From positions 3,162,001 through 3,226,000 of the forward strand of contig NZ_JBBOCJ010000001.1 in NCBI RefSeq assembly GCF_038002345.1: a stretch of 64,000 nucleotides of DNA, written 5' to 3'. The translations under genes were made by a program, and so were the position numbers. Shown here piece by piece: positions 43,723 to 53,715 of this stretch. This stretch comes from Paenibacillus sp. FSL M7-0420. Lineage in GTDB: Bacteria > Bacillota > Bacilli > Paenibacillales > Paenibacillaceae. The notes under the pieces are model-generated. The model made no database searches. It was not told the origin of the DNA and saw only the letters and a list, made by a program, of their open reading frames with translations. Each line of letters opens with the position of its first letter. The first letter of the stretch is position 1.

Positions 43723-44472
43723 ATGTTTGCAGCACTAAAAGGTCAGACCGCCCTTGTAACCGGAGGGTCCCGGGGGATCGGCCGCAGCATTGCCTTGGCA
43801 CTCGCTGCTCATGGCGTGAAGGTCGCGGTGAACTATTCCGGCAGCCTTCAGGCGGCTGAAGAGACCGTAGCCCGGATTCACGAGCTGGGCTCGGAAGGAA
43901 TCGCTCTGCAGGGGAATGTCGGCCGCAGCAGTGACGCCGAGAACCTGGTCAAAGAGGTTATCCAGACCTGGGGGAAAATTGATATCCTGGTGAACAATGC
44001 GGGCATTACCCGGGACAATCTGATCATGCGTATGAAAGAGGAAGAATTCGATCAGGTCATCGAGACGAATCTGAAGGGCGTCTTCAACTGCCTGAAGGCA
44101 GTAACCCGCCCGATGATGAAGCAGCGTTATGGCCGGATCATCAATATTTCCTCGGTTGTGGGCGTGACGGGGAATCCCGGACAGGTGAACTATACCGCTG
44201 CCAAGGCAGGGGTAATCGGCATGACGAAGTCTGCGGCCCGTGAGCTGTCTTCACGTGGAATCACCGTGAACTGCATCGCGCCAGGCTTCATTGATACCGA
44301 CATGACCCGCGAGTTGTCCGATGAGGTTCGCAGCGAGCTGATCAAGGGGATTCCCTTGGGAGAGCTTGGGCGGGCGGAGGACATTGCGAATGCGGCGGTA
44401 TTCCTGGCTTCGGAAGGGGCAGCTTACATGACAGGCCAGACGCTTCATGTGGATGGCGGAATGTACATGTAA
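43723..44472 (+). CDS. fabG: 3-oxoacyl-ACP reductase
   Basis: 249 residues of the short-chain dehydrogenase family. NADPH-binding [16 protein letters not shown], and the catalytic Tyr157/Lys161 (YTAAK) with Ser at about 144 are present. The ATG at 43723 follows AAGGGGG by 11 bases; an ATG nine codons earlier lacks a good site. It is 51 bp after fabD. Confidence 0.96.
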   Translation: MFAALKGQTALVTGGSRGIGRSIALALAAHGVKVAVNYSGSLQAAEETVARIHELGSEGIALQGNVGRSSDAENLVKEVIQTWGKIDILVNNAGITRDNLIMRMKEEEFDQVIETNLKGVFNCLKAVTRPMMKQRYGRIINISSVVGVTGNPGQVNYTAAKAGVIGMTKSAARELSSRGITVNCIAPGFIDTDMTRELSDEVRSELIKGIPLGELGRAEDIANAAVFLASEGAAYMTGQTLHVDGGMYM

Positions 44473-44595
44473 GGCTTCGCAGGCGTCAGATCATTACGGG
44501 GGAAGATGGACAGAGGCGGCCAGGGCAGCGTTTTTTATGCTCTATGGTATTTTGACTTCATATCTCGTATAATACCAAAAGAGGAGGTGAACCGG

Positions 44596-44829
44596 ATGTC
44601 CGATGTATTGGAGCGTGTAACACGCATTGTCATCGACCGCTTAGGTGCCGATGAAGCAGAGGTAACATTAGAAGCGTCTTTCAAAGATGATTTAGGTGCT
44701 GATTCTCTTGATGTTGTAGAATTGGTAATGGAATTGGAAGATGAATTCGACATGGAAATCTCTGATGAAGATGCAGAGAGAATTACGACCGTGGGTGAAG
44801 TTGTGAAGTACATACAATCTCATACCTAG
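44596..44829 (+). CDS. acpP: Acyl carrier protein
   Basis: 77 residues, acidic. The phosphopantetheine-carrying Ser37 is in the conserved DSLDVVE motif. GAGGAGGTG lies 6 bases before the ATG. A TATAAT-like -10 occurs about 25 bases before the start, so acpP may also have its own promoter. A weak terminator follows. Confidence 0.97.
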   Translation: MSDVLERVTRIVIDRLGADEAEVTLEASFKDDLGADSLDVVELVMELEDEFDMEISDEDAERITTVGEVVKYIQSHT

Positions 44830-44844
44830 AGTCATATGATTGAG

Positions 44845-44880
44845 GGTCCCGTTCCTGCCAGGGCGGGACTTCTCCTCATT
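44845..44880 (+). terminator. Weak terminator after acpP
   Basis: GTCCCG / CGGGAC (44846-44851, 44864-44869) with a partly paired inner loop, followed by TTCTCCTCATTTT. It may let acpP be made in excess over the rest of the operon. Confidence 0.5.
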
Positions 44881-45051
44881 TTACAGTTCTTTCAGTTAAG
44901 CTTCCGCGAAGAGACGCATGAGCATCTTTATGAAGATAATACAGAACCGCAGATTAACTAATCCTGCGGCGACTGCAGTTTATATAGACATCTGGTATGT
45001 TTGCGTTTACACATTGTAGAGGTACACAGCCTATAGACGGGGTGATTATGT

Positions 45052-46290
45052 TTGAATCATAGAGTAGTTGTAACTGGTATGGGTGTAATGACTTCGCTGG
45101 GTAAGGATCTTGAGACGTTCTGGGATAGCCTCATGAGCGGCAAGTCCGGAGTATCCCTGGTTGAAGCTTTTGATGTCAGTGAATATCCAACAAGAATCGC
45201 TTCCTCGGTCAAGGATTTCGATGCGGAAGCACGCTTCGGCCGCAAGGAAGCCCGCAAGATGGACCGGTTCGTACAATTCGCGGTTGCTGCCGGTGAAGAT
45301 GCGCTGAAGGACAGCGGACTTACGATCGGTGAAGATATCGATGCAGAGCGGATCGGGGTATCTGTCGGCTCTGGAATCGGCGGCCTCGGCACATGGGAAG
45401 ATAACCACAACCTGCTGCTCGAAAAAGGCCCGAAGCGGGTCAGCCCGTTCTTCATTCCAATGATGATTGCCAACATGGGCTCCGGCCAGCTGTCGATCAA
45501 TCTCGGGGCCAAGGGACCGAATACAACGACAGTGACCGCTTGTGCAACAGGCAGCCACTCCATCGGGGAATCCTTCCGTCTGATCCAGCGCGGTGATGCG
45601 GATGCGATGATCTGCGGCGGTGCGGAAGCAACCATTCGTCCTACAGGAATGGCAGGCTTTTGTGCAATGAGAGCCATGTCTACCCGTAATGACGAGCCGG
45701 AGAAGGCCAGCCGCCCGTTTGATGTGGACCGTGACGGCTTTGTCATGGGCGAGGGTGCGGGAATCCTGATTCTCGAATCCCTGGAGCACGCCGAGAAGCG
45801 CGGAGCCAAGATCTATGCCGAAGTCATCGGATACGGTCTCAGCGCCGATGCCCACCACATGACGGAGCCTGATCCTGACGGTGCAGCACGCTGCATGAAG
45901 ATGGCGATCCGTGATGCCGGTATTAATCCTGAGGATATCGACTACATCAATGCGCATGGTACATCTACACCGGTAGGCGATAAATCCGAGACAGCCGCTG
46001 TGAAGAAGGCGCTCGGAGAGCATGCGTACAAGGTTGCGATCAGCTCAACCAAATCGATGACAGGCCACTTGCTTGGCGCTGCCGGCGGGGTGGAAGCGAT
46101 TATCTGCGGGCTGTCCCTGCAGAAGGGGATGATTGCCCCTACCATCAATTTGGACAACCCTGACCCGGATTGCGATTTGGACTATGTTCCGAATGTGCCA
46201 CGTCAGGCGGAGCTGAATATCGCGATGTCGAATTCCTTCGGATTCGGAGGACATAACGCGACCGTTATTCTCAAAAAATATAATAAGTAA
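45052..46290 (+). CDS. fabF: 3-oxoacyl-ACP synthase II
   Basis: 412 residues. FabF elongates acyl-ACP. The catalytic Cys164 is in TACATGS, the two His are in NAHGTSTP and [12 protein letters not shown] start with GGGGTG upstream. The 222-bp gap after acpP suggests possible separate control. rnc follows 14 bp later. Confidence 0.96.
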   Translation: MNHRVVVTGMGVMTSLGKDLETFWDSLMSGKSGVSLVEAFDVSEYPTRIASSVKDFDAEARFGRKEARKMDRFVQFAVAAGEDALKDSGLTIGEDIDAERIGVSVGSGIGGLGTWEDNHNLLLEKGPKRVSPFFIPMMIANMGSGQLSINLGAKGPNTTTVTACATGSHSIGESFRLIQRGDADAMICGGAEATIRPTGMAGFCAMRAMSTRNDEPEKASRPFDVDRDGFVMGEGAGILILESLEHAEKRGAKIYAEVIGYGLSADAHHMTEPDPDGAARCMKMAIRDAGINPEDIDYINAHGTSTPVGDKSETAAVKKALGEHAYKVAISSTKSMTGHLLGAAGGVEAIICGLSLQKGMIAPTINLDNPDPDCDLDYVPNVPRQAELNIAMSNSFGFGGHNATVILKKYNK

Positions 46291-46304
46291 GGGGAGACAG
46301 TGCA

Positions 46305-47009
46305 GTGAAAGGAGACCTGAAGCAGTTACAAAGCCAACTTCAAATCCAATTTCACGATCCTGTACTTCTGAAGCAGGCTTTCACCCATGCATCTTATGTG
46401 AACGAACACCGGTTCAATCAGCATCAGGACAACGAGCGCCTGGAGTTCCTGGGTGATGCGGTGCTTGAGCTGACGGTGTCCGAATATCTGTATAATCTGC
46501 TCCCGGACAGACCCGAAGGAGAATTGACCAAGCTGCGTGCTGCGATTGTCTGTGAGCCGTCGCTGGTCCGGTTCGCCGAGACCTTGGGCTTCGGGCGGTA
46601 TGTACTGCTGGGAAAAGGGGAAGAGCTTACGGGCGGGCGTACCCGCCCGGCTCTGCTGGCTGATGTGTTCGAAGCCTTCGTGGGAGCGCTCTATCTCGAT
46701 CAGGGACTGGAGACAGCCCGGAGATTCCTGGATAATCACGTATTTCCGCTGGTTGAAACCGACGGTAAGCTGCAAATGCAGATGAGCGACTTCAAGACAG
46801 AGCTTCAGGAACTGATACAGCATCATGGGATGGGTACGCTGGAATATCGGATTATTGAAGAACGCGGACCGGCGCATGAGCGTGAGTTCGTCTCAGAAGT
46901 ATATATGGCCAGCCGTTCACTCGGCAGCGGCAGCGGCCGCTCCAAGAAGGAAGCGGAGCAGCAGGCAGCGGCAGCGGCGTTATTGCTTCTGAAGGAAGAT
47001 GGTGCCTGA
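46305..47009 (+). CDS. rnc: Ribonuclease III
   Basis: 234 residues. Endonuclease that cuts double-stranded RNA, needed for rRNA maturation. The catalytic signature [14 protein letters not shown] and a second acidic cluster ([11 protein letters not shown]) are present; a dsRNA-binding domain forms the last 70 or so residues. GTG start, GGGGAGA upstream. Followed by a long terminator hairpin. Confidence 0.96.
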   Translation: MKGDLKQLQSQLQIQFHDPVLLKQAFTHASYVNEHRFNQHQDNERLEFLGDAVLELTVSEYLYNLLPDRPEGELTKLRAAIVCEPSLVRFAETLGFGRYVLLGKGEELTGGRTRPALLADVFEAFVGALYLDQGLETARRFLDNHVFPLVETDGKLQMQMSDFKTELQELIQHHGMGTLEYRIIEERGPAHEREFVSEVYMASRSLGSGSGRSKKEAEQQAAAAALLLLKEDGA

Positions 47010-47040
47010 AGGCACATTTGAACATCTGAAATGCGGAGTA

Positions 47041-47100
47041 GAGCAGCAATGGTCTGAATGCCGGCGGTTCGGCGGAAGTCAGACTTTTGCTGCTCTTTTT
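47041..47100 (+). terminator. Intrinsic terminator between rnc and smc
   Basis: GAGCAGCAA (47041-47049) pairs with TTGCTGCTC (47087-47095), with an inner GTCTGA/TCAGAC stem, followed by TTTTT. It suggests the fatty-acid-rnc transcript ends here and smc-ftsY are transcribed separately. Confidence 0.8.
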
Positions 47101-47184
47101 CGAAAGATCAGAAATGATATGTTTTGGAGTAAACATCGAAGCAGGTGCACCACTTTGTGGGGTTGTTTTGGCAACGAAACACTA

Positions 47185-47193
47185 TGTTATAAT
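47185..47193 (+). promoter_or_regulatory. Candidate extended -10 promoter of smc-ftsY
   Basis: TGTTATAAT at 47185-47193 is a perfect TGn-TATAAT extended -10, about 24 bases before the smc ATG. It lies after a terminator, which supports an independent smc-ftsY transcription unit. Confidence 0.55.
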
Positions 47194-47216
47194 GGGTCAG
47201 AGGTGATTGGCGAGTT

Positions 47217-50200
47217 ATGTTTCTGAAACGGATTGAATTAGCGGGCTTCAAATCATTTGCCGACAAAACGGAGATGGAATTTGTACGCGGAATTACGGCT
47301 GTAGTCGGTCCGAACGGCAGCGGCAAAAGTAACATATCCGACGGCATCCGCTGGGTGCTTGGGGAGCAGAGTGCCAAATCCCTGCGCGGCGGCAAGATGG
47401 AGGATATTATATTTGCCGGAAGTGATGCCCGCAAGGCGGTCAACTACGGTGAGGTCTCGCTGACGCTGGATAATGAGGATCATGTGCTGCCGCTGGATTT
47501 CAGCGAGGTGACCGTGACCCGGCGTGTCCACCGCAGCGGAGACAGTGAATACCTGATCAATAAACAGGCCTGCAGGCTGAAGGATATTACAGAGCTGTTC
47601 ATGGATACCGGTATCGGCCGTGAAGCTTATTCAATTATCGGACAAGGCCGGATAGAAGAGATTCTCAGTACCCGTTCGGAAGACCGGAGGGGTATCTTTG
47701 AAGAGGCCTCAGGTATTGTTAAATATAAATCACGCAAAAAGGATGCCGGCCGCAAGCTCGATGAGACCGAGCAGAATTTGCTGCGGATTCATGACCTGAT
47801 CAGCGAGCTGGAGGATCAGGTGGGACCGCTGAAGGACCAGTCCGAGAAGGCGATAAGATACAAGGAGCTGCGGGAGCAGCTAAAGCATCTGGAGATTTCG
47901 GTATATGTGCATCAGATCGAAGGCATACATACATCCTGGCAGGAGGGTAACGCCCGCCTGGAGGTGCTTAAGACGGAGCAGCTGGAGCTGTCCACTGTAG
48001 TCTCTGCCCATGATGCCAAGCTGGAGAGCGGCCGGGCAGAGCTGCGTAATCTGGAGCAGGAAGTGGAGAAGCTGCAGGAACAGCTGCTGCGCAGCAGCGA
48101 AGCCAACGAGAAGAGCGAAGGCTATGGAGAGCTGCTCAAGGAGAGGCGCAGGAATCTGGAGCAGAACCGGGAACAGCTCATGCAGACTCTGGGTTCTGTA
48201 GGTGAACGTTCCGAGGGGCGGCAGCGTGAGCTGGCGGAGCTGGAGCATAAGCTGAAGCAGACCCGGCAGACGCTTGCGGAGCTGCGGGCACAGCTGGCGG
48301 ATGAGGAATCGAAGCTGCAGGGTGTGGCCGGCGGCATCAGCCAGAGCAAGGAAGAGAAGCTGAAGAGTGCTCTGCTTGAGCTGATGAACCTGATGGCTCA
48401 GGCGCGCAACGAGATCCGCTATGCGGATCAGCAGAAGGAGAGCCTGGAGCGGCGGATGAGCCGCAGCCAGGAGGAGAGCGGCAAGTGGACAGCGCGGCTG
48501 GCGGAGCTGGTCTCTGCACAGAGCGGGCTGAAGGATAAGATTGCCGCGCTAGGCAAGGAAATCGGGCTGCTGCGCGGTGCGTACATTACGGAGAGCGAGC
48601 AGACCGGCAAACGGCAGAAGCTGCTTGAAGAGACGCAGAGCGGCCTGCGCAAATGGGAGCAGAAGCGCGAAGCCCAGGTGTCCCGGCATGAGACGATGAA
48701 GGAAATGCAGGATGATTTTGACGGCTTCATGCTTGGGGTCAAAGAGGTGCTGAAGGGCGCGCGCAAAGGACAGCTAAATGGTGTACACGGGGCAGTTGCC
48801 GAATTGATCTCCGTTCCCGAGAAGCTCGAAATGGCAATTGAGACCGCCATGGGTGCTTCCTTGCAGCATGTGGTTATGGAGAATGAAGCGGTGTCCCGGC
48901 AGGCGATTGCTTTCCTGAAGCAGCGTCAGCTCGGACGGGCGACCTTCCTCCCGCTGGATGTTATCCGGCCCCGGCAGATTACCGGCAGTGACCGCAGCAT
49001 GGTTCAAGGTGCCGAAGGGTTCGTCGGTATCGCCTCGGAGCTGGTCGGCTATGAAGACAAGTATGGAAGCATTATCGGAAGCCTGCTCGGCAATGTCGTA
49101 ATCGCTGAGAGTCTGGAGCAGGCGAACCGCATTGCGGCCAAATGCCAATACCGCTACAGAGTGGTTACACTGGAAGGCGATGTGGTGAATGCAGGCGGTT
49201 CGATGACGGGCGGCAGCCAGCATAAGAAGAACAACAGCCTGCTTAGCCGCAAGCGTCAGCTTGACCAGCTCTCCGGCGAGATTGAAGAGAGCGAGCAGCA
49301 GATTGCCAAGCTGAAGCAGGGGATTAGCCGCTTGCGCGCTGAACAGGACAAGGGCTCCCAGAAGCTGGAGCAGCTGCGGCATGACGGTGATGAGAAGCGG
49401 CTGGAGGAACAGCGTGTATCCGGCGATCTGAAGCAGCTGGAGCAGGAGCTGCGGCATGTGCAGGAGCAGGTCGAGGGCGCAGGCGCGGAGCGCAGCGGCT
49501 TCGAGCAGGAGGTACGCGGGTTGGACGAGGCCCGCAAGCAGGCGGAAGCTGAGCTGTCCCGGCTGGAGAAGGAAGAGCAGGAGGCGCACGCAGCTATCCG
49601 CAGTGCCGAGTCGGACCGCAAGGCGAATGAATCGGCCAAGGAAGAGCTGCAGGGCAAGCTGACCGGGATGAAGGTCACGGAGGGTAAGCTGGATCAGGAG
49701 ATCTTCTCGCTGGAGGAGCAGCTGCGCCGGATGAGGCAGGATGCCGGCTCCCAGGAGAAGGAGCTGCGCCAGAGCCGCAGCCTGCTGATGACCATCGAGC
49801 AGGATCTGGAAGAGAATGCACGGGAGACCGTGAAGCAGAAGGAAGAGGTCAACAGTCTGAGGCTGAGCAAGGAAGATACGTCTGCGAGGCTTGACCTGGC
49901 CCGTGCCGACCGCGCGGCGATCTCGCGCAAGCTGGAGCTGGCGGAAGGCGAGACCAAAGACCAGCGGCAGGCGCTCCGGGCGGTCGAAGACAAGCTCCGT
50001 TCCACGGAGGTTGCCGTCGGGCGGCTCGATGTGGAGCTGGACAATATTCTCCGCAAGCTGAGCGATGACTACGAGCTGAGCTATGAGCTGGCGAAGCAGC
50101 GTTATCCGGTGCCGGAGGATGTGCCTGCGGCACAGCTGGAGGTGCAGCGTCTGAAGCGCAGCATCTCCGGTCTGGGCGAGGTCAACCTGGGCGCGATTGA

Positions 50201-50786
50201 AGAGTATCAGCGGGTGCATGAGCGGTATACTTTTCTCAGCGGGCAAAAGGATGATCTAGTGGAAGCCAAAACAACGCTGTATCATGTGATCCGTGAGATG
50301 GAAGAGGAGATGTCGAAGCGCTTCAAGCAGACCTTCGATGCCATCCGCCGCGAGTTCGGCACGGTGTTCACGAAGCTGTTCGGCGGCGGGCGGGCAGATC
50401 TGCAGCTGCTGGACCCTGAGCATATGCTCGATACAGGGATTGATATCGTTGCCCAGCCGCCGGGCAAGAAGCTGCAGAATCTCCAGCTTCTCTCCGGCGG
50501 AGAACGCGCCTTAACCGCGATGGCTCTGCTGTTCGCCATTCTGCAGGTCAAGCCGGTGCCGTTCTGCGTCCTGGATGAAGTGGAAGCGGCGCTGGATGAA
50601 GCCAATGTGGTGCGCTTCGCCCAGTACCTGCGCGAGTTCTCGGAGCAGACGCAGTTCATCGTAGTGACCCACCGCAAGGGAACGATGGAGGAAGCCGATG
50701 TGCTCTATGGCGTAACGATGGAGGAAGGCGGCGTATCCAAGCTCGTATCTGTCCGGCTGGAGGATGAAGAGGCTGAAATAGCTTAA
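47217..50786 (+). CDS. smc: Chromosome segregation protein SMC
   Basis: 1189 residues, normal length. Structural maintenance of chromosomes ATPase that, with ScpA/ScpB, compacts and separates sister chromosomes. N-terminal Walker A GPNGSGKSN, two long coiled coils (about 165-500 and 660-1000), a hinge (about 515-640) and a C-terminal signature LLSGGERAL with Walker B CVLDEVEAALDEANV are all intact. ATG at 47217. ftsY follows 61 bp later, the usual order. Confidence 0.97.
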   Translation: MFLKRIELAGFKSFADKTEMEFVRGITAVVGPNGSGKSNISDGIRWVLGEQSAKSLRGGKMEDIIFAGSDARKAVNYGEVSLTLDNEDHVLPLDFSEVTVTRRVHRSGDSEYLINKQACRLKDITELFMDTGIGREAYSIIGQGRIEEILSTRSEDRRGIFEEASGIVKYKSRKKDAGRKLDETEQNLLRIHDLISELEDQVGPLKDQSEKAIRYKELREQLKHLEISVYVHQIEGIHTSWQEGNARLEVLKTEQLELSTVVSAHDAKLESGRAELRNLEQEVEKLQEQLLRSSEANEKSEGYGELLKERRRNLEQNREQLMQTLGSVGERSEGRQRELAELEHKLKQTRQTLAELRAQLADEESKLQGVAGGISQSKEEKLKSALLELMNLMAQARNEIRYADQQKESLERRMSRSQEESGKWTARLAELVSAQSGLKDKIAALGKEIGLLRGAYITESEQTGKRQKLLEETQSGLRKWEQKREAQVSRHETMKEMQDDFDGFMLGVKEVLKGARKGQLNGVHGAVAELISVPEKLEMAIETAMGASLQHVVMENEAVSRQAIAFLKQRQLGRATFLPLDVIRPRQITGSDRSMVQGAEGFVGIASELVGYEDKYGSIIGSLLGNVVIAESLEQANRIAAKCQYRYRVVTLEGDVVNAGGSMTGGSQHKKNNSLLSRKRQLDQLSGEIEESEQQIAKLKQGISRLRAEQDKGSQKLEQLRHDGDEKRLEEQRVSGDLKQLEQELRHVQEQVEGAGAERSGFEQEVRGLDEARKQAEAELSRLEKEEQEAHAAIRSAESDRKANESAKEELQGKLTGMKVTEGKLDQEIFSLEEQLRRMRQDAGSQEKELRQSRSLLMTIEQDLEENARETVKQKEEVNSLRLSKEDTSARLDLARADRAAISRKLELAEGETKDQRQALRAVEDKLRSTEVAVGRLDVELDNILRKLSDDYELSYELAKQRYPVPEDVPAAQLEVQRLKRSISGLGEVNLGAIEEYQRVHERYTFLSGQKDDLVEAKTTLYHVIREMEEEMSKRFKQTFDAIRREFGTVFTKLFGGGRADLQLLDPEHMLDTGIDIVAQPPGKKLQNLQLLSGGERALTAMALLFAILQVKPVPFCVLDEVEAALDEANVVRFAQYLREFSEQTQFIVVTHRKGTMEEADVLYGVTMEEGGVSKLVSVRLEDEEAEIA

Positions 50787-50847
50787 AGATACAGACGCAG
50801 GATTCATGAAGTGATCCCTATAACCCTTTAGGAGGAAGCATAAGCAT

Positions 50848-51840
50848 ATGAGTTTTTTCAAAAAACTGAAAGACAGCATCTCCGGTAAAACGGAAAGCGT
50901 AACGAAACAGTTCCGCGACGGTCTGGAGAAAACACGCAAGGGCTTCGTTGAGAAGGTCTCGGATCTGATTATCCGCCGCAAAAAGATCGATGAAGAATTC
51001 TACGAGGAGCTGGAAGAGATTCTGATCGGCGCCGATGTTGGCGTGAATACGGTCATGAATCTGGTGGAGGAGCTGCGCGCCGAAGTGAAGCAGAAGCGGA
51101 TCGAGGACGCGGCAGAGCTTCAGCCGATTCTCTCCCGCAAGCTGATGGAGCTGCTGCGCGGAGATGATGACAACAGTCTGAACGAGAATCCGGACGGCAT
51201 TACCGTGATCCTGTTCGTCGGCGTGAACGGAGTCGGGAAGACGACGACCATCGGCAAGCTGGCGCACCGCTACAAGCAGGAAGGCAAGAAGGTTCTGCTG
51301 GCGGCAGGCGACACCTTCCGTGCCGGAGCCATTGAGCAGCTTGAGGTGTGGGGCAAGCGTGCCGGTGTGGATGTGATCAAGCAGCAGTCGGGCTCGGACC
51401 CGGCAGCGGTGATGTTCGATGCGGTTCAGGCTGCCAAGCAGCGCAGTGTGGATGTGCTGATCTGCGATACGGCAGGCCGGCTGCAGAACAAGAGCAATCT
51501 GATGGAAGAGCTGAACAAGATCTTCCGTGTCATTCAGCGCGAGATTCCAAGCGCCCCGCATGAGGTGCTGATGGTGCTGGATGCCACCACCGGGCAGAAT
51601 GCTCTGACCCAGGCCAAGCTGTTCGGCGAGAAGAGCGGCGTGACCGGTCTGGTACTGACGAAGCTCGACGGAACGGCGAAGGGCGGAATCGTGGTAGCGA
51701 TCCGCCAGGAAATGAACCTGCCGGTGAAGCTGGTCGGTCTGGGCGAGAAAATGGAAGATCTTCAGCCGTTCGACTCCGACCAGTTCGTGCATGCCCTGTT
51801 CGCAGGCATGATCTCGGAAGAAGCAGATTCGGAAGAATAA
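50848..51840 (+). CDS. ftsY: Signal recognition particle receptor FtsY
   Basis: 330 residues. The SRP receptor GTPase at the inner membrane, receiving ribosome-nascent chain complexes. The NG domain is complete: [10 protein letters not shown] (P-loop), DTAGR and [10 protein letters not shown]. The N-terminal part is short, lacking the long acidic A region, as in Bacilli. GGAGG lies upstream of the ATG. It ends the conserved block and is followed by a strong terminator. Confidence 0.97.
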   Translation: MSFFKKLKDSISGKTESVTKQFRDGLEKTRKGFVEKVSDLIIRRKKIDEEFYEELEEILIGADVGVNTVMNLVEELRAEVKQKRIEDAAELQPILSRKLMELLRGDDDNSLNENPDGITVILFVGVNGVGKTTTIGKLAHRYKQEGKKVLLAAGDTFRAGAIEQLEVWGKRAGVDVIKQQSGSDPAAVMFDAVQAAKQRSVDVLICDTAGRLQNKSNLMEELNKIFRVIQREIPSAPHEVLMVLDATTGQNALTQAKLFGEKSGVTGLVLTKLDGTAKGGIVVAIRQEMNLPVKLVGLGEKMEDLQPFDSDQFVHALFAGMISEEADSEE

Positions 51841-51860
51841 CTGCATAACGGCCATTGCAC

Positions 51861-51899
51861 CCTCCCTAAGGAATGAGTCATTCCTTAGGGAGGTTTTTT
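51861..51899 (+). terminator. Intrinsic terminator of smc-ftsY
   Basis: CCTCCCTAAGGAATG and CATTCCTTAGGGAGG form a perfect 15-bp stem (51861-51875, 51879-51893) followed by TTTTTT. Confidence 0.95.
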
Positions 51900-51937
51900 G
51901 TGTTTTCATCCAGTTCCTCTACATATTAAAAAAACAA

Positions 51938-51957
51938 CATATGAAAAATTCATAATA
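51938..51957 (+). repeat. Near-copy of the repeat found upstream of the Rtp-like gene
   Basis: CATATGAAAAATTCATAATA matches the core of the 25-nt repeat at 63164 and 63306 in 19 of 20 positions and has the same orientation. It reads as a micro-ORF (ATG AAA AAT TCA TAA) but more likely is a binding site. Confidence 0.6.
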
Positions 51958-52093
51958 GTACTGCTTGTCAGCACTCCGGCATACAATTGGATGTGGAATG
52001 AACGCGGAGCACCCCGAAAAGCAAGTTTAAGAGAAAGGAAGCGATTCCAAACCGGCAGAATGGTGCGGAAACTCCATTTTGCTGTTATATATA

Positions 52094-52123
52094 TTGACAT
52101 GGATAATATCATTTACGTATTAT
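52094..52123 (+). promoter_or_regulatory. Promoter of the ATP-grasp operon
   Basis: TTGACA (52094-52099), an 18-bp spacer and TATTAT (52118-52123), about 100 bases before the first gene. This is a near-consensus sigma-A promoter. Confidence 0.65.
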
Positions 52124-52221
52124 GAAGGTAGTAAATCATATTTTCGTGGTGAATTTTTAAAATTTGAACTTATTTGTTAAGAAACATAACACGTTATACT
52201 GATCCGAGAGGAGTCGGGCTC

Positions 52222-53685
52222 ATGTCCAAACTAGATCCTTTGCCCGGTCTGTCTCCGTATCCGCTGCAGCATTTCTATGATGAGATGTATGCGGATGAAC
52301 GGAACGTCCGGCCTCATTACAAGCATGTGAACCGCATGTTTTCCGGGATGAGCCCCGAAGAGCTGCAAGGCAAGCAGAAGCTGATGCAGCGTCGGATGAT
52401 GGAAGAAGGCATTACTTTTACACTGTACAACCCGGCACAGGATCAGCCTATGGAGCGGACGATTCCCTTCGATATGATTCCGCGCATTATCCCCAAGGGG
52501 GAATGGGAACGGCTGGAGGCGGGGATTGTACAGCGGATTACCGCACTGAATCTGTTCATTCATGATATTTACCATGAGCAATATATTGTGAAGGACGGAA
52601 TTGTGCCGCGGCGGATGGTGATCTCGAACTGTTATTTCCGGCCGGAAATGTCCGGACTCCGTGTACCCGGCGGTGCGTACATCACCACTTCAGGCATCGA
52701 TCTGATCCGCCATCATGACGGCGAATATTATGTGCTTGAGGATAATCTGCGTACACCTTCGGGCTTCTCGTATCTGTTCAAAGGCAGATCGCTCATGAAC
52801 CAGCTGTTTCCTGAGCTGTCGTTTGCCAGCTCCATCCGCGATGTGGATCACAGCCTGAACCGTTTCCTGTCCGTGCTGCGCAGCCTGTCCCCGTCCCGGA
52901 CCAAGGACCCGGTCATTGCCCTGCTGACACCGGGGGAGTACAATTCGGCTTATTATGAGCATGCTTTTCTGGCACAGCAGATGGGCATTCATCTGGTTGA
53001 GGGCCGTGATCTGGTCGCTCAGGACCACAAAATCTACCTGAAGGTGATGAACGGTCTGCGCAGAGTGGATGTGCTGTACCGCCGGCTGGATGATGATTTC
53101 ATTGATCCCTTGGCTTTTCAGCCCAGCTCGCTGCTTGGGGTTGCAGGTCTGATGAATGCCTACCGGGCAGGAAATATCGCGATTGCCAATGCGCCCGGAA
53201 CCGGGGTAGCCGATGACAAGGCCATGTATGTGTATGTGCCCGATATGATCCGCTACTACCTTAATGAAGAGCCGATTCTGGGCAATGTGCCGACCTATCT
53301 GCTGTCACGGCCGCAAGAGCGCCAGTATGTGCTGGATCATCTGTCTGAAATGGTGGTGAAGGAGACGTCTCTCTCCGGGGGCTACGGCATGCTGATCGGA
53401 AGTGAGGCATCGAAGCAGGAACTTATCGACTTCCGGCTCAAAATACTGGCGGAACCGGAGCGTTATATCGCCCAGCCGATCATGTCACTGTCCCGTGCGC
53501 CGGTCTTGTCGGACGGCAGTATGGCTCCGCGGCATATTGATCTTAGAGCGTTTGCGCTGATGGGGGCCGACCGCAAGCCGCATGTCATTCCAGGGGGACT
53601 GACCCGGGTGGCGATGCGCGAAGGCTCGCTGGTCGTGAACTCTTCCCAAGGCGGCGGAGTGAAGGATACCTGGGTAATGGCCTAG
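52222..53685 (+). CDS. Circularly permuted type 2 ATP-grasp protein
   Basis: About 487 residues, the DUF404/DUF407 family of circularly permuted ATP-grasp enzymes, predicted amide or peptide ligases. The 'EDNLRTPSGFSYL' signature, the 'ADDKAMYVYVPDMIRYYL' region and the late 'LSGGYGMLIG' glycine loop are all seen. The product is unknown; these enzymes occur in conserved operons with alpha-E and transglutaminase-like proteins, as here. The ATG at 52222 follows GAGAGGAGTC by 6 bases; the frame is open 16 codons further up without a site. Confidence 0.88.
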   Translation: MSKLDPLPGLSPYPLQHFYDEMYADERNVRPHYKHVNRMFSGMSPEELQGKQKLMQRRMMEEGITFTLYNPAQDQPMERTIPFDMIPRIIPKGEWERLEAGIVQRITALNLFIHDIYHEQYIVKDGIVPRRMVISNCYFRPEMSGLRVPGGAYITTSGIDLIRHHDGEYYVLEDNLRTPSGFSYLFKGRSLMNQLFPELSFASSIRDVDHSLNRFLSVLRSLSPSRTKDPVIALLTPGEYNSAYYEHAFLAQQMGIHLVEGRDLVAQDHKIYLKVMNGLRRVDVLYRRLDDDFIDPLAFQPSSLLGVAGLMNAYRAGNIAIANAPGTGVADDKAMYVYVPDMIRYYLNEEPILGNVPTYLLSRPQERQYVLDHLSEMVVKETSLSGGYGMLIGSEASKQELIDFRLKILAEPERYIAQPIMSLSRAPVLSDGSMAPRHIDLRAFALMGADRKPHVIPGGLTRVAMREGSLVVNSSQGGGVKDTWVMA

Positions 53686-53715
53686 AGACTTTTCTAAGGT
53701 AAAGGGGGGGCTAGA

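Larger units (their letters stand above)
51841..52221. other. 381-bp intergenic region after ftsY
   Basis: It holds the ftsY terminator, one copy of the CATATGAAAAATTCA repeat (51938-51957) and the promoter of the ATP-grasp operon. No gene is seen. Confidence 0.6.

Noticed and set aside
44540..44580. TTGACT and TATAAT upstream of acpP as a single promoter
   Set aside because: The spacing is only 10 bp; only the -10 remains plausible.
45046..46023. 325-codon frame antisense to fabF
   Set aside because: Shadow of fabF, which has all its catalytic residues.
48774..50246. 490-codon open frame antisense to smc, and other long antisense frames in GC-rich genes
   Set aside because: Shadow of the smc codon structure; no ribosome binding site, low-complexity Leu/Gln translation.
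50818..51909. 363-codon minus-strand frame across ftsY
   Set aside because: Mirror of ftsY; no support from RBS or family.
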